Assembly: GCA_021234535.1 (NCBI GenBank)
Contig: CM037833.1
Location: 2,920,397-2,984,396 of the forward strand
Direction of reading: 5' to 3'
DNA length: 64,000 bases
Source of the DNA: Stichopus chloronotus
Lineage: Eukaryota; Echinodermata; Holothuroidea; Aspidochirotida; Stichopodidae
Shown here: positions 35,385-46,706 of the stretch, piece after piece
Numbering within the stretch: position 1 is the stretch's first letter
Layout: the number at the start of each line of letters is the position of its first letter
Made by a program: the position numbers and the translations under genes
The notes under the pieces: generated by a model
What the model saw: only the letters and a program-made list of their open reading frames with translations
Database searches by the model: none
What the model was told of the DNA's origin: nothing

Positions 35385-35735
35385 TATAAATCATTAGCCT
35401 AGGCTTTGCCTAACCAAGGCTAAGTTAGAAGGCTAGTGTATGCACGGTCTTATGTTAAGATAAGCCTATTACATTAGGCTTAGCCTATACTTAGGCTAAC
35501 TCTCACCTTGGCATATAGTCTAAGCCATCCCTTAGACAGGGCTGTTCATTACGCTATAGGCTATATAACGTAGAACACAGCCCTGTTTAAGGCTAGGCTA
35601 GGCCTAGTCTAATGATTAGGCCTAGGCCTACGCCTAGTCTACTAATGATAAAGCATAATGCCCTAGCCTAGGCCTAATGAAAATGTTGCGATTTTAAAAT
35701 GTATAAAAATATGAAATCATGTTGAACTGTTAGGC
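35385..35735. repeat. TAGGCCTA-rich cluster with an imperfect hairpin
   Basis: Dense variants of TTAGGCCTAGGC and GCCTAGGCTA. It includes an inverted repeat with arms of about 24 bp (ACAGGGCTGTTC... near 35537 and ...GAACACAGCCCTGT near 35586). It lies within the intron of the hAT-like gene. Confidence 0.6.
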
Positions 35736-36194
35736 CTAAACGTGGCAATTGTCATAATTTTGCTTCAATTGTTATGTTCATGCAAAGATTTCGCACGCAG
35801 CGGTGCATTACGGACCTTTGCTACTACTGCTACGACTAACTTATCTTGGCATAGACAAGGTCTAACGTTTGACAACAAAGAGTACAATGATGTTAGACTT
35901 CAAACTTACCTGCGGAGAGTTTAGGTCTTTTTGCAAGAAAAAAGTCAACCAATTTTGTGTTGATTTTATGAGTTGAAAGTTCCTTTTCGCCGACACTTTT
36001 ATGTTTAACTCCTTCAGCATGGGACTTAAGGGCTTGAACCCCCCCCCCCCATGTTAGAAATATCAAAAGTCTTCTGACAAAGTTTACACCTTGCTCTATG
36101 AGGATCGTTGTCAACGCGATCAATCCACTTTGAATATAAATCATCATTAATCCATGCATCCTGAAAAATTTTCCCGGCATTTTCGCACAAAATA

Positions 36195-37160
36195 TCAGCA
36201 AATAATCCACATACAAATAATCGGAGGGTGCCTTGTCACATTTGGTACGTTGAATACAAGTTCGTCGAATATCGCGGTGCGGCCGCAGTACGTACGGTGC
36301 CTATGCATGCACTGCACTTTATATACGCACATACACCAAAGTCTAACACTGAGCGGGCCGGGAAGGTAGTCTTTTTTCATCGCGAGCGCGCGGGAAGGCA
36401 GACATTGGCGCGAAATGTTCTCATGAATCAAGTCGTTTTTAGTGATTTTGGATTACTGAAGTACGTATAGGGCAGAGAACGATCGATCGTGAGGTTTGTG
36501 CTTATGCCGCCGCAATCTCAAAACCTCGAAATCATAGTGTTTTATTTTAATATTTCCGTCTTCTTCCCCAAGAATAATTTATTTAAAGATTGAGAAAATC
36601 GGAACAACAGGTGCACTTTCTTAAAATTCCATGACTTTTCCAGGACCTTTCGCAAAATAGCTTATTTTCCCTGACTTTCCAGGCCTGGAAATTCAAATTC
36701 CAATTTTCCCTGACTTTCGAGGAATTCCACGACCTGTGCGAACCTTGCGTCAAGACCCGAGGAAGCTTCTAGAGCCATAATGTAAACTACAATTATGTGG
36801 ACGACCAACCCGCCCTACAGAAGTTGTGTGCTAAAATAACCTAACAGAGCTTGTGTGTTGATCAACTTTTTTGATATTCATGAGCTGTCTACGAGCACAC
36901 TGGAAGAGAAACTAGTAAGACTACGAAGTGCTTTTGTGCCTCACAGAATAGGTGGTACCTGTCACTGAAGTGGTGTCAAAAATGATCAATTGGTTAATCA
37001 TATTATTTAAGTGTACAGATGTTTCTGGTCCAGGACATATTCAGATCCAAAAGCCATTAAACTTGGCCGTAAAGAGTTGCTTTCGAAAATTAAGCCACGC
37101 TCTTTACTATATTACCACTCTGTACGGAAATAATAATTTTACTACCTCACCTGTGAAGTG
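36195..37160. other. Upstream flank of hAT-like gene, no gene recognised
   Basis: A CpG-containing, GC-richer patch (GCGGTGCGGCCGCAGTACG, CGCGAGCGCGCGGG) at 36270-36395 is the likely promoter side or an earlier 5' exon. An acceptor-like TTTTTCAG|GATGCATGG near 36155 suggests an upstream exon. Nothing else is supportable. Confidence 0.35.
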
Positions 37161-37174
37161 GAATAGCCCTCCCA

Positions 37175-37560
37175 GGAACACACAAACAAAAACAAAACGT
37201 AAACTATTTAACACTACCAAGTGAAACAGAAAATTATGTTCATTATAATAATAGAATCACACAGATAAAGTATATATACGTATGTACAGGCCCTCCTAAA
37301 GATTACAATTTAATACCTCCCGGTCCGTCCGCACCAAAGCAAGTGGACCCCACCGTCTGCCAAACGTCGACCTAGACAAACGTTCTAAGTCGGACTCGAC
37401 CCTCACCGATACCAGGACGACGTCCGCATGCCGCCCCGCTCCCCTAAATACAATGTTACAATGGTCCCTCCATAAGGCCAGCTTTATGGAGGCCCATACA
37501 AAAGTAAGTATGTCGCGAACACTTGTGCCACACAACGGGGCAGAGACACCAACGCGAAGC
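37175..37560 (-). mobile_element. LINE copy C: ORF2 end plus 3' UTR
   Basis: The minus frame from about 37560 reads APLCGTSVRDILTFVWASIK, LALWRDHCNIVFRG and SRSTFGRRWGPLALVR, matching 28920-29178 of copy A with about 12 codons deleted. Its 3' UTR (to about 37180) matches copy A, including the ATATATAC and TTTGGTAGTG parts. Confidence 0.85.
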
Positions 37561-37599
37561 GCTGCTTGGGTGGCCGCGGCATCCGGCGTCACCTCCTCA

Positions 37600-39255
37600 C
37601 ACCCTCAAAAACAGGTATGGTCACACACGATCACACGAGGACGAGGTCCTTTAATGTACCCCGTATACGGTCTCAGTGGGACATTCTTTTCTACATTTGG
37701 ATGCTTTAAAGGATCTGAATACCCGTAGGTTTCTAACACAATGTACTGTACGTCTATGTAAAATGGTACCAATACTACATTTCCAAAAGTGTCCCAATCG
37801 TGAAAGTATAGATGTATCTTACAATTTATGGCGACTACTTCTTAAAGCCTGATGTAACAACAGTATCCGTCACAAAGCCTTGAAATATGCACCCAAAATG
37901 GTTCAGTGTGGAAATTTCATTGACACCTGGACAGGATTTTGAGGTCCCTTGGTTCCTGATGCTATAAGTGCAAGAGTTCTTGCTTGGAACACTGATGTGT
38001 ATTTCTAGTTATATCTCTCCATAAAATTTACATAATGTACAACAATTATCATGATGCATGACAATATGATCGTTTGGCTCAGACCTTTGAAACTGAACTT
38101 TTCTCTTTTAATTAACATAAACGATGGGGTCAATAACCTTTCAATAAATAATGCTTGGATACAAAAAACTCAAGGGGAACATAATAACTTTTGAAGACTC
38201 GATGCATACAGTACATGACGATTTCAATCACATTGACATACAGCAACTCTTTGCAAAGGGTTCTACATTACACTTTGTGAAACAACAAGGTACAGAATAG
38301 AGAGACTCAAAAAAAGGAGTGAACCCAGTCTTACACTATGTTCATCCACTTGGTCACATACCAAGGATAACCCAAAAAAAATAGACTGCAACGCTATAAA
38401 CCCATGCTCCATCTTAACCTGTAACCAATACACAACACTTACAAAATGTAAGGTAAAATACTCACAACCAAAGACCTTGCAACATAACAATAAGTTAGTC
38501 TACTCAAAACGAAGCAAACTAACTCAGAAAAAAGGACTTTAGAACAGTGGAAATGTATCAAAAACATCATCAAACAACAGCAAATTAACATAATTGTATC
38601 AGTCAAACACACAAATGATAAAGCAATAAAATAATGACATGACTCAGTAATCCCCTGCATGTAAGGACTTTTGCACCTACAGAGTTCTGGACTCCTGCCA
38701 ACTCTATAGGAATTTCCACCTTATTTTCCCCCCATGCCAACTGAATTACATGATGCCAACCATTAATCATCACAATAACAACTGATGTGTCTGAATCCAA
38801 CACAACCCTATTAAAATGACTGTGTGAACCACCTACAGTACTGTACAATAATCCCTAAAGTAAATCCTCACATAGCCCTGCCACAGCTGTAAACTTGAAG
38901 CCAATAAACAATAGCTTCCATTCATTCCCAAAATGACTCATCACTGACCAGTGGACATTGCCCAAATAACACAGCGCCCCCCATGACCCACATGGCCTAA
39001 AACAATGGACTCCTGTTGTTGGCTCAGTCCTCTGTTCTAAAGCAGCTAAATCCGTTCCAACACGTCTTTGTGGGAACAAAATACTAAACAAAACATATTA
39101 CACACAGTACCCAATCATATACGCTCTTTATTCTTAAATATTCTTCGTAAATTACATAACGATAACATCCTAACAATACACGGGGAAATGATACACACAC
39201 AGGCCTAGCCTCAGCTTACACTAGGGCCACAGTACAACGTTACAAAAACATTACA
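37600..39255. other. No recognisable gene
   Basis: AT-rich, only short ORFs, mostly minus-strand hydrophobic frames (38263-38660) without a start context or motif. Confidence 0.35.
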
Positions 39256-39720
39256 AAATCTTGCTACAAATTGGGGGAATACACTTCTTAAAATCATTAC
39301 TTAATTACCCTAACTGGTGTCTTCTGTGTGGCTGGAGTTTTGGCTCGCTCGCGATCTCAGCAAAGGGTCGAAGACGCGGCGCGGGCATCTCGGAGATTGG
39401 TCGCGATCGCTACACAGGACGGACCGTGTTCAGCATCTCGACATCAGGTAGGTACCAGTGTGTGTGTGGACCTAGGCTCAACAGCCTAGCAGGATGCCCA
39501 CCTTCAGGGACCAGTGGCAGTATATAACGAAAATCAGTCCATGTCGATGGAATAGGACGTCGTCATCGACAGGTTTAACAACAGATCATCGGAATAAGAA
39601 TGTAACGATGAGATGTGGCCATCTTTTAAGGGAAAGGCGTCATTTTTCGAGCCGAAACTCGGAGCAATCTCCGGTCGCCAGCCAAACGATACAACGGCCG
39701 GAGATAAACTGAAGTAAACA
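39256..39720. other. GC-richer patch, possible promoter or exon
   Basis: 39340-39440 contains several CpGs in short order (TCGCTCGCGATCTC, GACGCGGCGCGGGC, GTCGCGATCGC), including TCGCGATCGC, and is followed by a donor-like CATCAG|GTAGGTACC near 39447. It stands out from AT-rich surroundings. No protein is recognised. Confidence 0.3.
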
Positions 39721-42629
39721 ACGCTACACAGTATAACACTAACTACACACGTGAAAAAGTGATGAATAACCAACAGTTACGTAACCACTAGGGAATGTCA
39801 ACACAGTCAAAAATCCAGTTTACTACATCATCGCTGAATGATATTTTACAATGGGCTATTGCAAAATAAGTGTAGTCAGCTAACATAATTGTTGGACCTT
39901 TGGAGACACTCCCCTCTTTATCTGAGAAGTTACATCATGAAATGACCCTGGTCCGCCAAATGGCTTCTGTCGAAGAATGTCATTGTTTGAAAACTTATTT
40001 TGAAGGAGGTGGTAAAAAAGGAAAATTATATATAATATTGAAGAAGGTACATTGTAAAATTCACTCACACTTTTCTACAGATATATAGGACAGTAAACGT
40101 AAAATTATCTGCGCTGTAGTGATAATCGTAAAAATACTGGAAAAAAATCAGAGGGGTCGGTATTACCTGATGAATAATAAACAAGGAAATTGTGATGCAT
40201 ATTTCAAGTTTCTTACTAAATAAGAGCTTTAGAGTTCAAAACGTTAATGAACCACGAGTTTGAAGACCCCCTACACTCCCACAACCTACAGTATACACTC
40301 CCTTATAAAAATTTCTCATGCAGATTTTATGAGAAATTTCTCGTGAGAATCTCATCAAGGTGTCATTAGTGAACGTAAAGTCCAGACACCCTTTCATTTA
40401 AACATGTATGGTACTGCTTGAGGATTGCCCTGCTACTATACAGTACTGTAGCTTTCCTGCTTGATTGGATCCCTTATTCCTGTTCAGGTCGCACTGAATC
40501 TTTTGGCACACTGGTTTTTCCCATGTTTTTGTTCAGCTTTTATGGCCCTGGTTCCAGGATTATTCAGGAAGGGTTCTGTAGAGGAGAAAAAGAAAAAGTT
40601 AAATGAGGAAGATATGTATAGAGGGCAGATGCTAGGACAATTTATTCAGATCTTGCGTTTACGTATGTCTAATAATGCATTATTAAGAGCAACAGTTAAG
40701 TACAGTCACTCGATCGTGAATTCCCACACCAGTAAGTACAGTAGTGGGGAAACCATATTCTACACAATCAGTTCATTTCTTACTTCTTAAGATATGGTTT
40801 CATGATTATGAGCAAACTAAACATAACATCAGAGCTCTGTAATTAAGTACCCTAGGTCAAAGTATGATATACAGTAATATTAAAATTGCATTTGGCAAAG
40901 TATTAGTGCAGTATAAGAAAGTTCCACTACTTACTTCACGACTAATTGAATGTTCATGGCCTATATGTGGCAACACTTTCCTAGCCTACATATCTTATCA
41001 TTTAGGCTATGCATTGAGAAACTAAATTAGTTATTAAAATAGCTATATTAGTAACTATTACCCAGTAGGCAGTCAAAGACTTGGCCTCATAGGATTTGGA
41101 ACCCTCCTGTTGTACTTAAGATCTACGTCAAGTTTAGCGCAAATACATGTATGCACGCATTTTACAGGGGTCTACATGCCTAACACAGGTCTTACTTAAG
41201 CAATCATGAGTCAATCAATATCATGAGTTGATGACTGTGTTCTAAACACCATGCAGCACAATGTGTAAATATGATGTGATTTCAATGTATTGTTAAAGTG
41301 ACTTTACGAAAATTCCTCAAACAATATCAAAAACAATTCCTTGCATTATCATTTTGATGTTCAAATCGAGTATGTTAGTTATGTATATGTTACAAACGGT
41401 GATATTGTAAAGTTCCGGCTTACCTTTGGACTAGAACGTTGCAAATTTCCAACATTTGTGACCAAAATGTGTTTCTTGAGGCTATATACTGTAGTACAAT
41501 TTTAGAAAGAAAAGACAACATTCTTTTTGTTATAAATATATTAATTTATGGTAATTGTTTTTCTGGATTACTCGATCTACACATCACCAAAATATAGCAA
41601 GAAAAAGAGAGACATGCACATACTGTACAGTAACCAATTATTAGTGTAAACTTTTATCGATCATGGGTTCGACATTCGCTAAGTGTTTGACTCATGATAC
41701 TCCCAGTGTAATAAATTTAATGCAATGGTAGGCTACAGAATACTAAAATTTATGGCATAATTCAATAAACGATCTTACAAATGGCAATGATAGCAATCAA
41801 TTGACTGAATACAATTAACTTATCATTAATGGAGCTATGGGACTTACAACAGAACTCTCATAAGGGTTCCTACGTATTGCAATGGGGTCTAGCCAATACA
41901 GGCTAGTTACAGCACAAACATTTGCTTTACTGTACACTACCGTATAACCTACACCACAGTAGGCTGCACAATAGCATAACATTAGGCCTACTAGAGGAAT
42001 GCTCTTCCAACTAATCTAATCAGGAAATTTATATCACTTGTGATACTGCAGTATCAAAGATACCACACTTTATAAGCTGAAAGCAGAAATCTTCATACAG
42101 TAGTTCTGGAATGGTGTGACTGATCTTGTTACGCAAATACTGTAGAAGCCTCCATCCATGACAATGGCAGTTACAGTAACTGCAAATTCAAACTTACTGC
42201 CAACTGGTGGTATAGTAAACAACACTGCTGAACAATATGGAATGCCAAAAATGCATTTATTCAGCACAGGGTATATCAAAAGATCTCATGCTTGTTAAAA
42301 GAACGGCAATGGAACATGAAGATCTAAACATATGGAAAATCATTTATTGGTCATTCTGGAAGTCCCGTTGGGTTTACCTAAAATTTGTGCAACTATACTG
42401 TTTATCCAACAAGGCTTCGTGCCAAGGATGTGGATCTAGATCCAATGTTTCATACCTTAAAATCAGGGGTGACTTTTAACACTTCTGTTTTTTTGGCAAT
42501 TTTAGGATACTTAAAGGTCTCGTTTTACTTTCAAATTACCTCCTGGGGTATCACCTTTCTCATTGCAGTTTTCTAATTGATAATTTAAGTACTTGTATAG
42601 TATAGAGACTGAATAGTTGCTAATTAAAA
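39721..42629. other. No recognisable gene
   Basis: Short ORFs only. The 40461-40790 frame has a hydrophobic start and a lysine/glutamate-rich middle but no family match I can name. ACAGTACTGTA-type palindromes recur. Confidence 0.35.
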
Positions 42630-42630
42630 A

Positions 42631-42697
42631 CCAGAATGCAGAAATGCATTGCAGTTTCGATGAGCCGATTAAGAATATTTTTGCGGAATCTGATATA
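42631..42697. repeat. Composite dispersed repeat, copy 3 (left module only)
   Basis: Near-identical to 30138-30205 from CCAGAATGCAGAAATGCATT to TTTTGCGGAATCTGATATA, then stops. Confidence 0.75.
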
Positions 42698-43569
42698 AAC
42701 CTCCATCATGAGGGATGAGGATGGAAGAAATTATTTACCCAACCGCTGTGGCTATAAGCCAATATGATTGAGCAGAGCTTGGTGTCAAATGCATTGAGTT
42801 GGAGTTATGAAAATGTGTTGGTTTGTCGTAATGTGCAAAGTTTTAGTGTAAAATTTGCCATCCAGTTCCTGGTGACCCAAAATAAGCTTGGCAATATATC
42901 AGGCAACACAAAGCACTTGTAAAAATCTTAGTCTAGTCTCTTCCTGTACAGTAAGGGTAGGGCATCAGTGATAAATGTGTTGGCTAGGATCTATCTCAGT
43001 ATTACGTATATATGTTAGGCTACAGCAAAAGTTCCAAGTCACCCTGAACGAAAATATCTCGTAGAAGGAAACCCTCGAATTAAAATTTGCGAATATGATG
43101 CGCATTGCTAGTTTGGGTGTTATGCGCATGCCATGCAAATGTTTCCGGCAGTTTTGACCGACAGATTTTTTTTATACGTTCGACATACGATGTTTTCCTA
43201 AGCATTGTGATAGTAACTACAGTACAAAGTGTACACAGACAACAGAACAGCGTGTGTGATCCAACGGTAGTTTTTGTGACTGAAATCTCTTACTTAAGGG
43301 AGTCTAAAACCTTAATAACACCTCGCAGTTTGCATCAACAGAAACTTGTCTTTGGAATAAACGTTGGGTAAGCATTCGTTCTGCCCAGGGAATTGCTATT
43401 TGACAATAGAGTCATTGCGTCGACGTCACTCTACACATAGCAACCTACTAGCAACACCATTGTGGAGGACAAACAGAACGTAAACAAACGCTTCATGTAT
43501 GCACGGGCACACTGCCACACACTAGTGTAGCTTGTACGCACACAATTATACGGCAGTGCACTGATTGAA
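42698..43569. other. 5' flank of the SWIM/YqaJ gene
   Basis: No coding recognised. Should contain the promoter and outer end of the putative two-gene transposon; no terminal inverted repeat was found by eye. Confidence 0.3.
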
Positions 43570-46200
43570 ATGGCGTCGAAAAAAACCGAATATTTCGAAA
43601 CATTGGCACGATACTGGACGGAAGAGATACTTGGAGAAAATTCAGATTATTGGTGGACTTGACCCTTATAAGATCCCGAGAGAAAAATGTAGCTCCGAAC
43701 CAAGTATTTTACCAGCAATAACATACCCGGATATTGTGAACTACCTGTTGTTTACTCCACGCCCTTACACTATGGATGACCTGCGATGCTACAAAGGCCT
43801 GGAAGCCTACAATCAATTTCTTAGTGGATAGGTCAGGGACGTTGTTGCACATGTTTCGGAGTGGAGAAGTCATTGTTCATGGAAGGGTAAGATAATACTT
43901 AACTACTTTCATAAAGATTGCAAATGTTAGTCAAAGTGGCATTGTCAAGTGAAATTCAATCTTGCGCTTCTGCATGTAAAAAGCCTAGGCTAGGCTAGTG
44001 CAATACTTGCTCAATCATAAAATGATGTTACTTGTAATGGCAAACTGCGTACGTGATGAAGGCAGTGTTTCTGTAACTTCATTATTTCTGCTGACGTAGA
44101 ACAAATGTCATTTGCTACCAGTAACGCACATTAGTCAGATTATGTCAGTAGGTTAAGGCCTACAGGCTACACTAGGCTGTAGCCGCAAGATGCAGTCTTA
44201 ATGTGTCCCATGCCTGTTTACCCTCACCAAACTTATTTACATTTTTGACCGTCAGTCAGTCTTCAAGCAATGCCTCAATGTCATTACGCAAGTACATAGT
44301 CCGAGCTCATTCCACTTCATTGCTTTCTTCACCCTACATACACATTTACTGTACTGGAATTCTCTGTAAGCTTTATTAAGACAAGCTGCCGTTCTTTTTA
44401 TGTTAGTCTACCTACATCTGCGTAAAAGGTACCCATGTGTTGGTGGCGGCTGTGTCACTGTTATGGGAGGCAAGCTTTTCCTTCAGTTTGAAGTATGGTA
44501 CTAACTCCTTGGTCTCATCAGGTTAAGAGGCGTGTTATTACTTCTGTGACATGAGATATATTGGAATAATTTAAACAAACCATCTGTCACTGATGGGGAA
44601 TTTAATTAAACCCGGCAACTGGAGAGGTTTAAAAATGAATTACATAGACCCTGTGGCACACCCTTTTCCATTATGAGTCTAGCAATGGTGGACAATGCAT
44701 ATGATGCTTGTAAAGTAGTTCATTGCATCTTTCTGCTTTTGCTTACATTGAAAGTCATTATTTCTTTTCTTTTTCTTGCAGGTAATGCATTCGCAAAGAC
44801 TTCGGGAAACTGCCCTCAAACCGTGGATTATTGCAGAGAAGTCAGGCAAAGTCATCTCGGGGCACTGTGATTGCATGGCAGGGATTGGTGAAACATGCAG
44901 CATATTGGAAGTTACCCTCATCAGTAAGAGAAGCACAGTTTTTAGAGATCAAAGACATTGATTTCACCTCTGCTAAATCAAAAAAGGGAAAACTGGATGA
45001 CTTAGTCCTTTCAGCTGGAGCATCACCACCAAGTGATTCACATGTGGCATCTTCACAGCAACCTTCAATTTTTCCTACTCCTCAGGATCAGCTGAATGCC
45101 TTTTTAGTACTTTCAATGAGTGTGACCCCAAGCCTGCCATATTACGTATCTTACCAATTTATTGTGACTCCTTCAATCCAGAAAAACAGGCCAACTTTCC
45201 TCCAATTCTTACCGATCTGTATGATCCATCGACTGATTCGTTGAGTTTTAGCGAACTGCTTGAGAAGTGCTCAGATGTACTCATATCTGTGACACCAGAG
45301 CAAAGTGAACTTGTAGAGAAGGCTACGCGTGAGCAGGCTTTCAACAGACTTTGGTTTAACCACAGGAGCCGGCAGGATTACAGCATGTCGCACAAAGCCA
45401 GACCTACCATCCCAATCCCTTATATCTGGTATATGCTACCCAAGTAAGGATTTAAATCTGTTGCCACTAAGTGGGGATGTGAACACGAGGAAGTCGCTTG
45501 TAAGGAGTACAACATTAAAATGGAAAAGAATCATGAAAACTTTGTTCTGCAAGAGTCAGGTTTTATCATCAACCCTGATTATCCATACCTTGGGGCATCC
45601 CCTGATGGTGTCATTTGTTGCGACTCTTGTGGCAATGGAGTGCTAAAGATTAAGTGCCCTTTTTGTGCAAAAGACAAATCCATCATGGAGTATGCTGCAA
45701 CGGAACCAAGCGCATGTCTTGAGTTTTAGAGGAAATGAAGCACACCTGAAGAAGGATCATCAGTATATGTTCCCAATTCAAACTCAAATATTTGTAAAAA
45801 AATGCAGACTATGCTGATTTTGTTCTGTGGACTGAAAATGATCTCCATATTGAAAAAATAGGAACAATATCGTCCCACATCTCTACATTTGGTCCAAAGT
45901 GTGCAGACTTTTTTCGACGGCGATTCTTCCTGAGCCTCTAGGGAACTTTTACAGTAAAGGCGGCAAGGGTCAGGGGGGAAGACATTGGGAACATATTGGT
46001 TGTGATGGGGAAGCCTGTACAGTTAAGTGGTTCCACATAGACTGTCTGAGAGTCAAGAGTATTCCGAAGGGAAGTGGTTCTGTCCAGAATGCAGAAACCT
46101 ACCACAACACAAGAAGGCCAGTGGTGGTAAATCAAAACCAAAGAGGAAATAGTTTTTGTTCTGACATATACCCCAACATAAAAGGTAATACTGTACCTCA
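43570..46200 (+). pseudogene. SWIM zinc finger - YqaJ nuclease - PHD-like gene, decayed
   Basis: Exon 1 (ATG at 43570 to 43886) contains RKRYLEKIQIIGGLDPYKIP, SILPAITYPDIVNYLLFTP and a TAG at 43829-43831 where relatives have Trp. The intron runs 43887-44781 (AGG|GTAAGA ... TTTTCTTGCAG). Exon 2 starts VMHSQRLRETALKPWIIAE and has the SWIM motif GHCDCMAGIGETCS; the His ligand is lost at a break. Later blocks are EIKDIDFTSAKSKKGKLDD, a frame shift, SLSFSELLEKCSDVLISVTP, GRITACRTKPDLPSQSL and the YqaJ core KWGCEHEEVACKEY ... INPDYPYLGASPDGVIC ... LKIKCPFC. A PHD-like end (CDGEACTVKWFHIDCLRV) is near 46010-46060. YqaJ is a PD-(D/E)xK exonuclease fold; ASPDG and KIKCP carry the likely catalytic residues, with Ile where relatives have Glu in EIKCP. 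At least five frame changes. Confidence 0.72.
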
Positions 46201-46706
46201 GTGTATGTTGCTTGCTTAGGGGTATCGTGACAAATTGGTTTTGCACGTTTTATGCAGCATTACATCAGTTTCTATTTTCCTAGTCCGATATGAATATCAA
46301 AATTTTTTTGACAAAACAGAACCTTGTAATGGCAAACTTGAAAGGCAACTGTATATATAATTTCAAGACTGTACATGAAAAACTTGAAAGTTTAATTAAG
46401 ATACAAGGAAACTTCTTATCCCTCATGTATCAAACTGATTTCAACCTGAAAAAGCATTTTGTAATTTTAACTGTGATGTTCTGAGCAGCAACCTTGTTAA
46501 AGTTTTAACTACTTTTTCTTTTTTCTTATATTTCTGCATTTTCAAAAGAGTAACCTCCACATATTTTGGAATGCATTGATGGCTGCAAAAAAAATATATA
46601 TAATATGGCATTACCATTCTTGATGTTTCCAAGGAAGATTAATTTGAGTACTGTACTTGTTTAATAGTAGTGTCAAGTACACTAAATTTCATAAGCAAAT
46701 GGCAAG
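46201..46706. other. Spacer between convergent genes
   Basis: AT-rich; should contain both polyadenylation regions. No gene recognised. Confidence 0.35.

Larger units (their letters stand above)
33920..36190 (-). pseudogene. BED-finger hAT-like transposase gene with an intron, decayed
   Basis: Exon 1 (to 35910) encodes WINDDLYSKWIDRVDNDPHR, then CKLCQKTF, and after a frame change at a poly-G tract ALKSHAEGVKHK: a C-x2-C...H-x5-H BED-type finger. The donor CTCTCCGCAG|GTAAGTTTG lies at 35910/35909 and the acceptor TTTTACAG|TTGCAG at 35049/35048, an 861-bp intron with phase kept. Exon 2 has DSDIASKFSCGDRKCAYLTVFGIAP, FVLLFDESLN (catalytic-type Asp), then LIDVGSCGLHVVHGAFKTA, YYLFKDSPARQEDF and FCKTRWLENTPA, all characteristic of a hAT-related family. 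Frameshifts occur near 34840, 34700 and 34520. C-terminal blocks (PVLPFLSKDLVLVVKSLL) continue to about 33930. Terminal repeats were not located. Confidence 0.68.

Noticed and set aside
36200..36480. CRISPR-like or bacterial operon structure
   Set aside because: No spaced direct repeats, Shine-Dalgarno-led gene strings or prokaryotic gene density anywhere in the window.
40461..40790. 109-codon ORF with hydrophobic N-terminus
   Set aside because: Could be a membrane protein fragment, but no motif, splice site or conserved block supports it.
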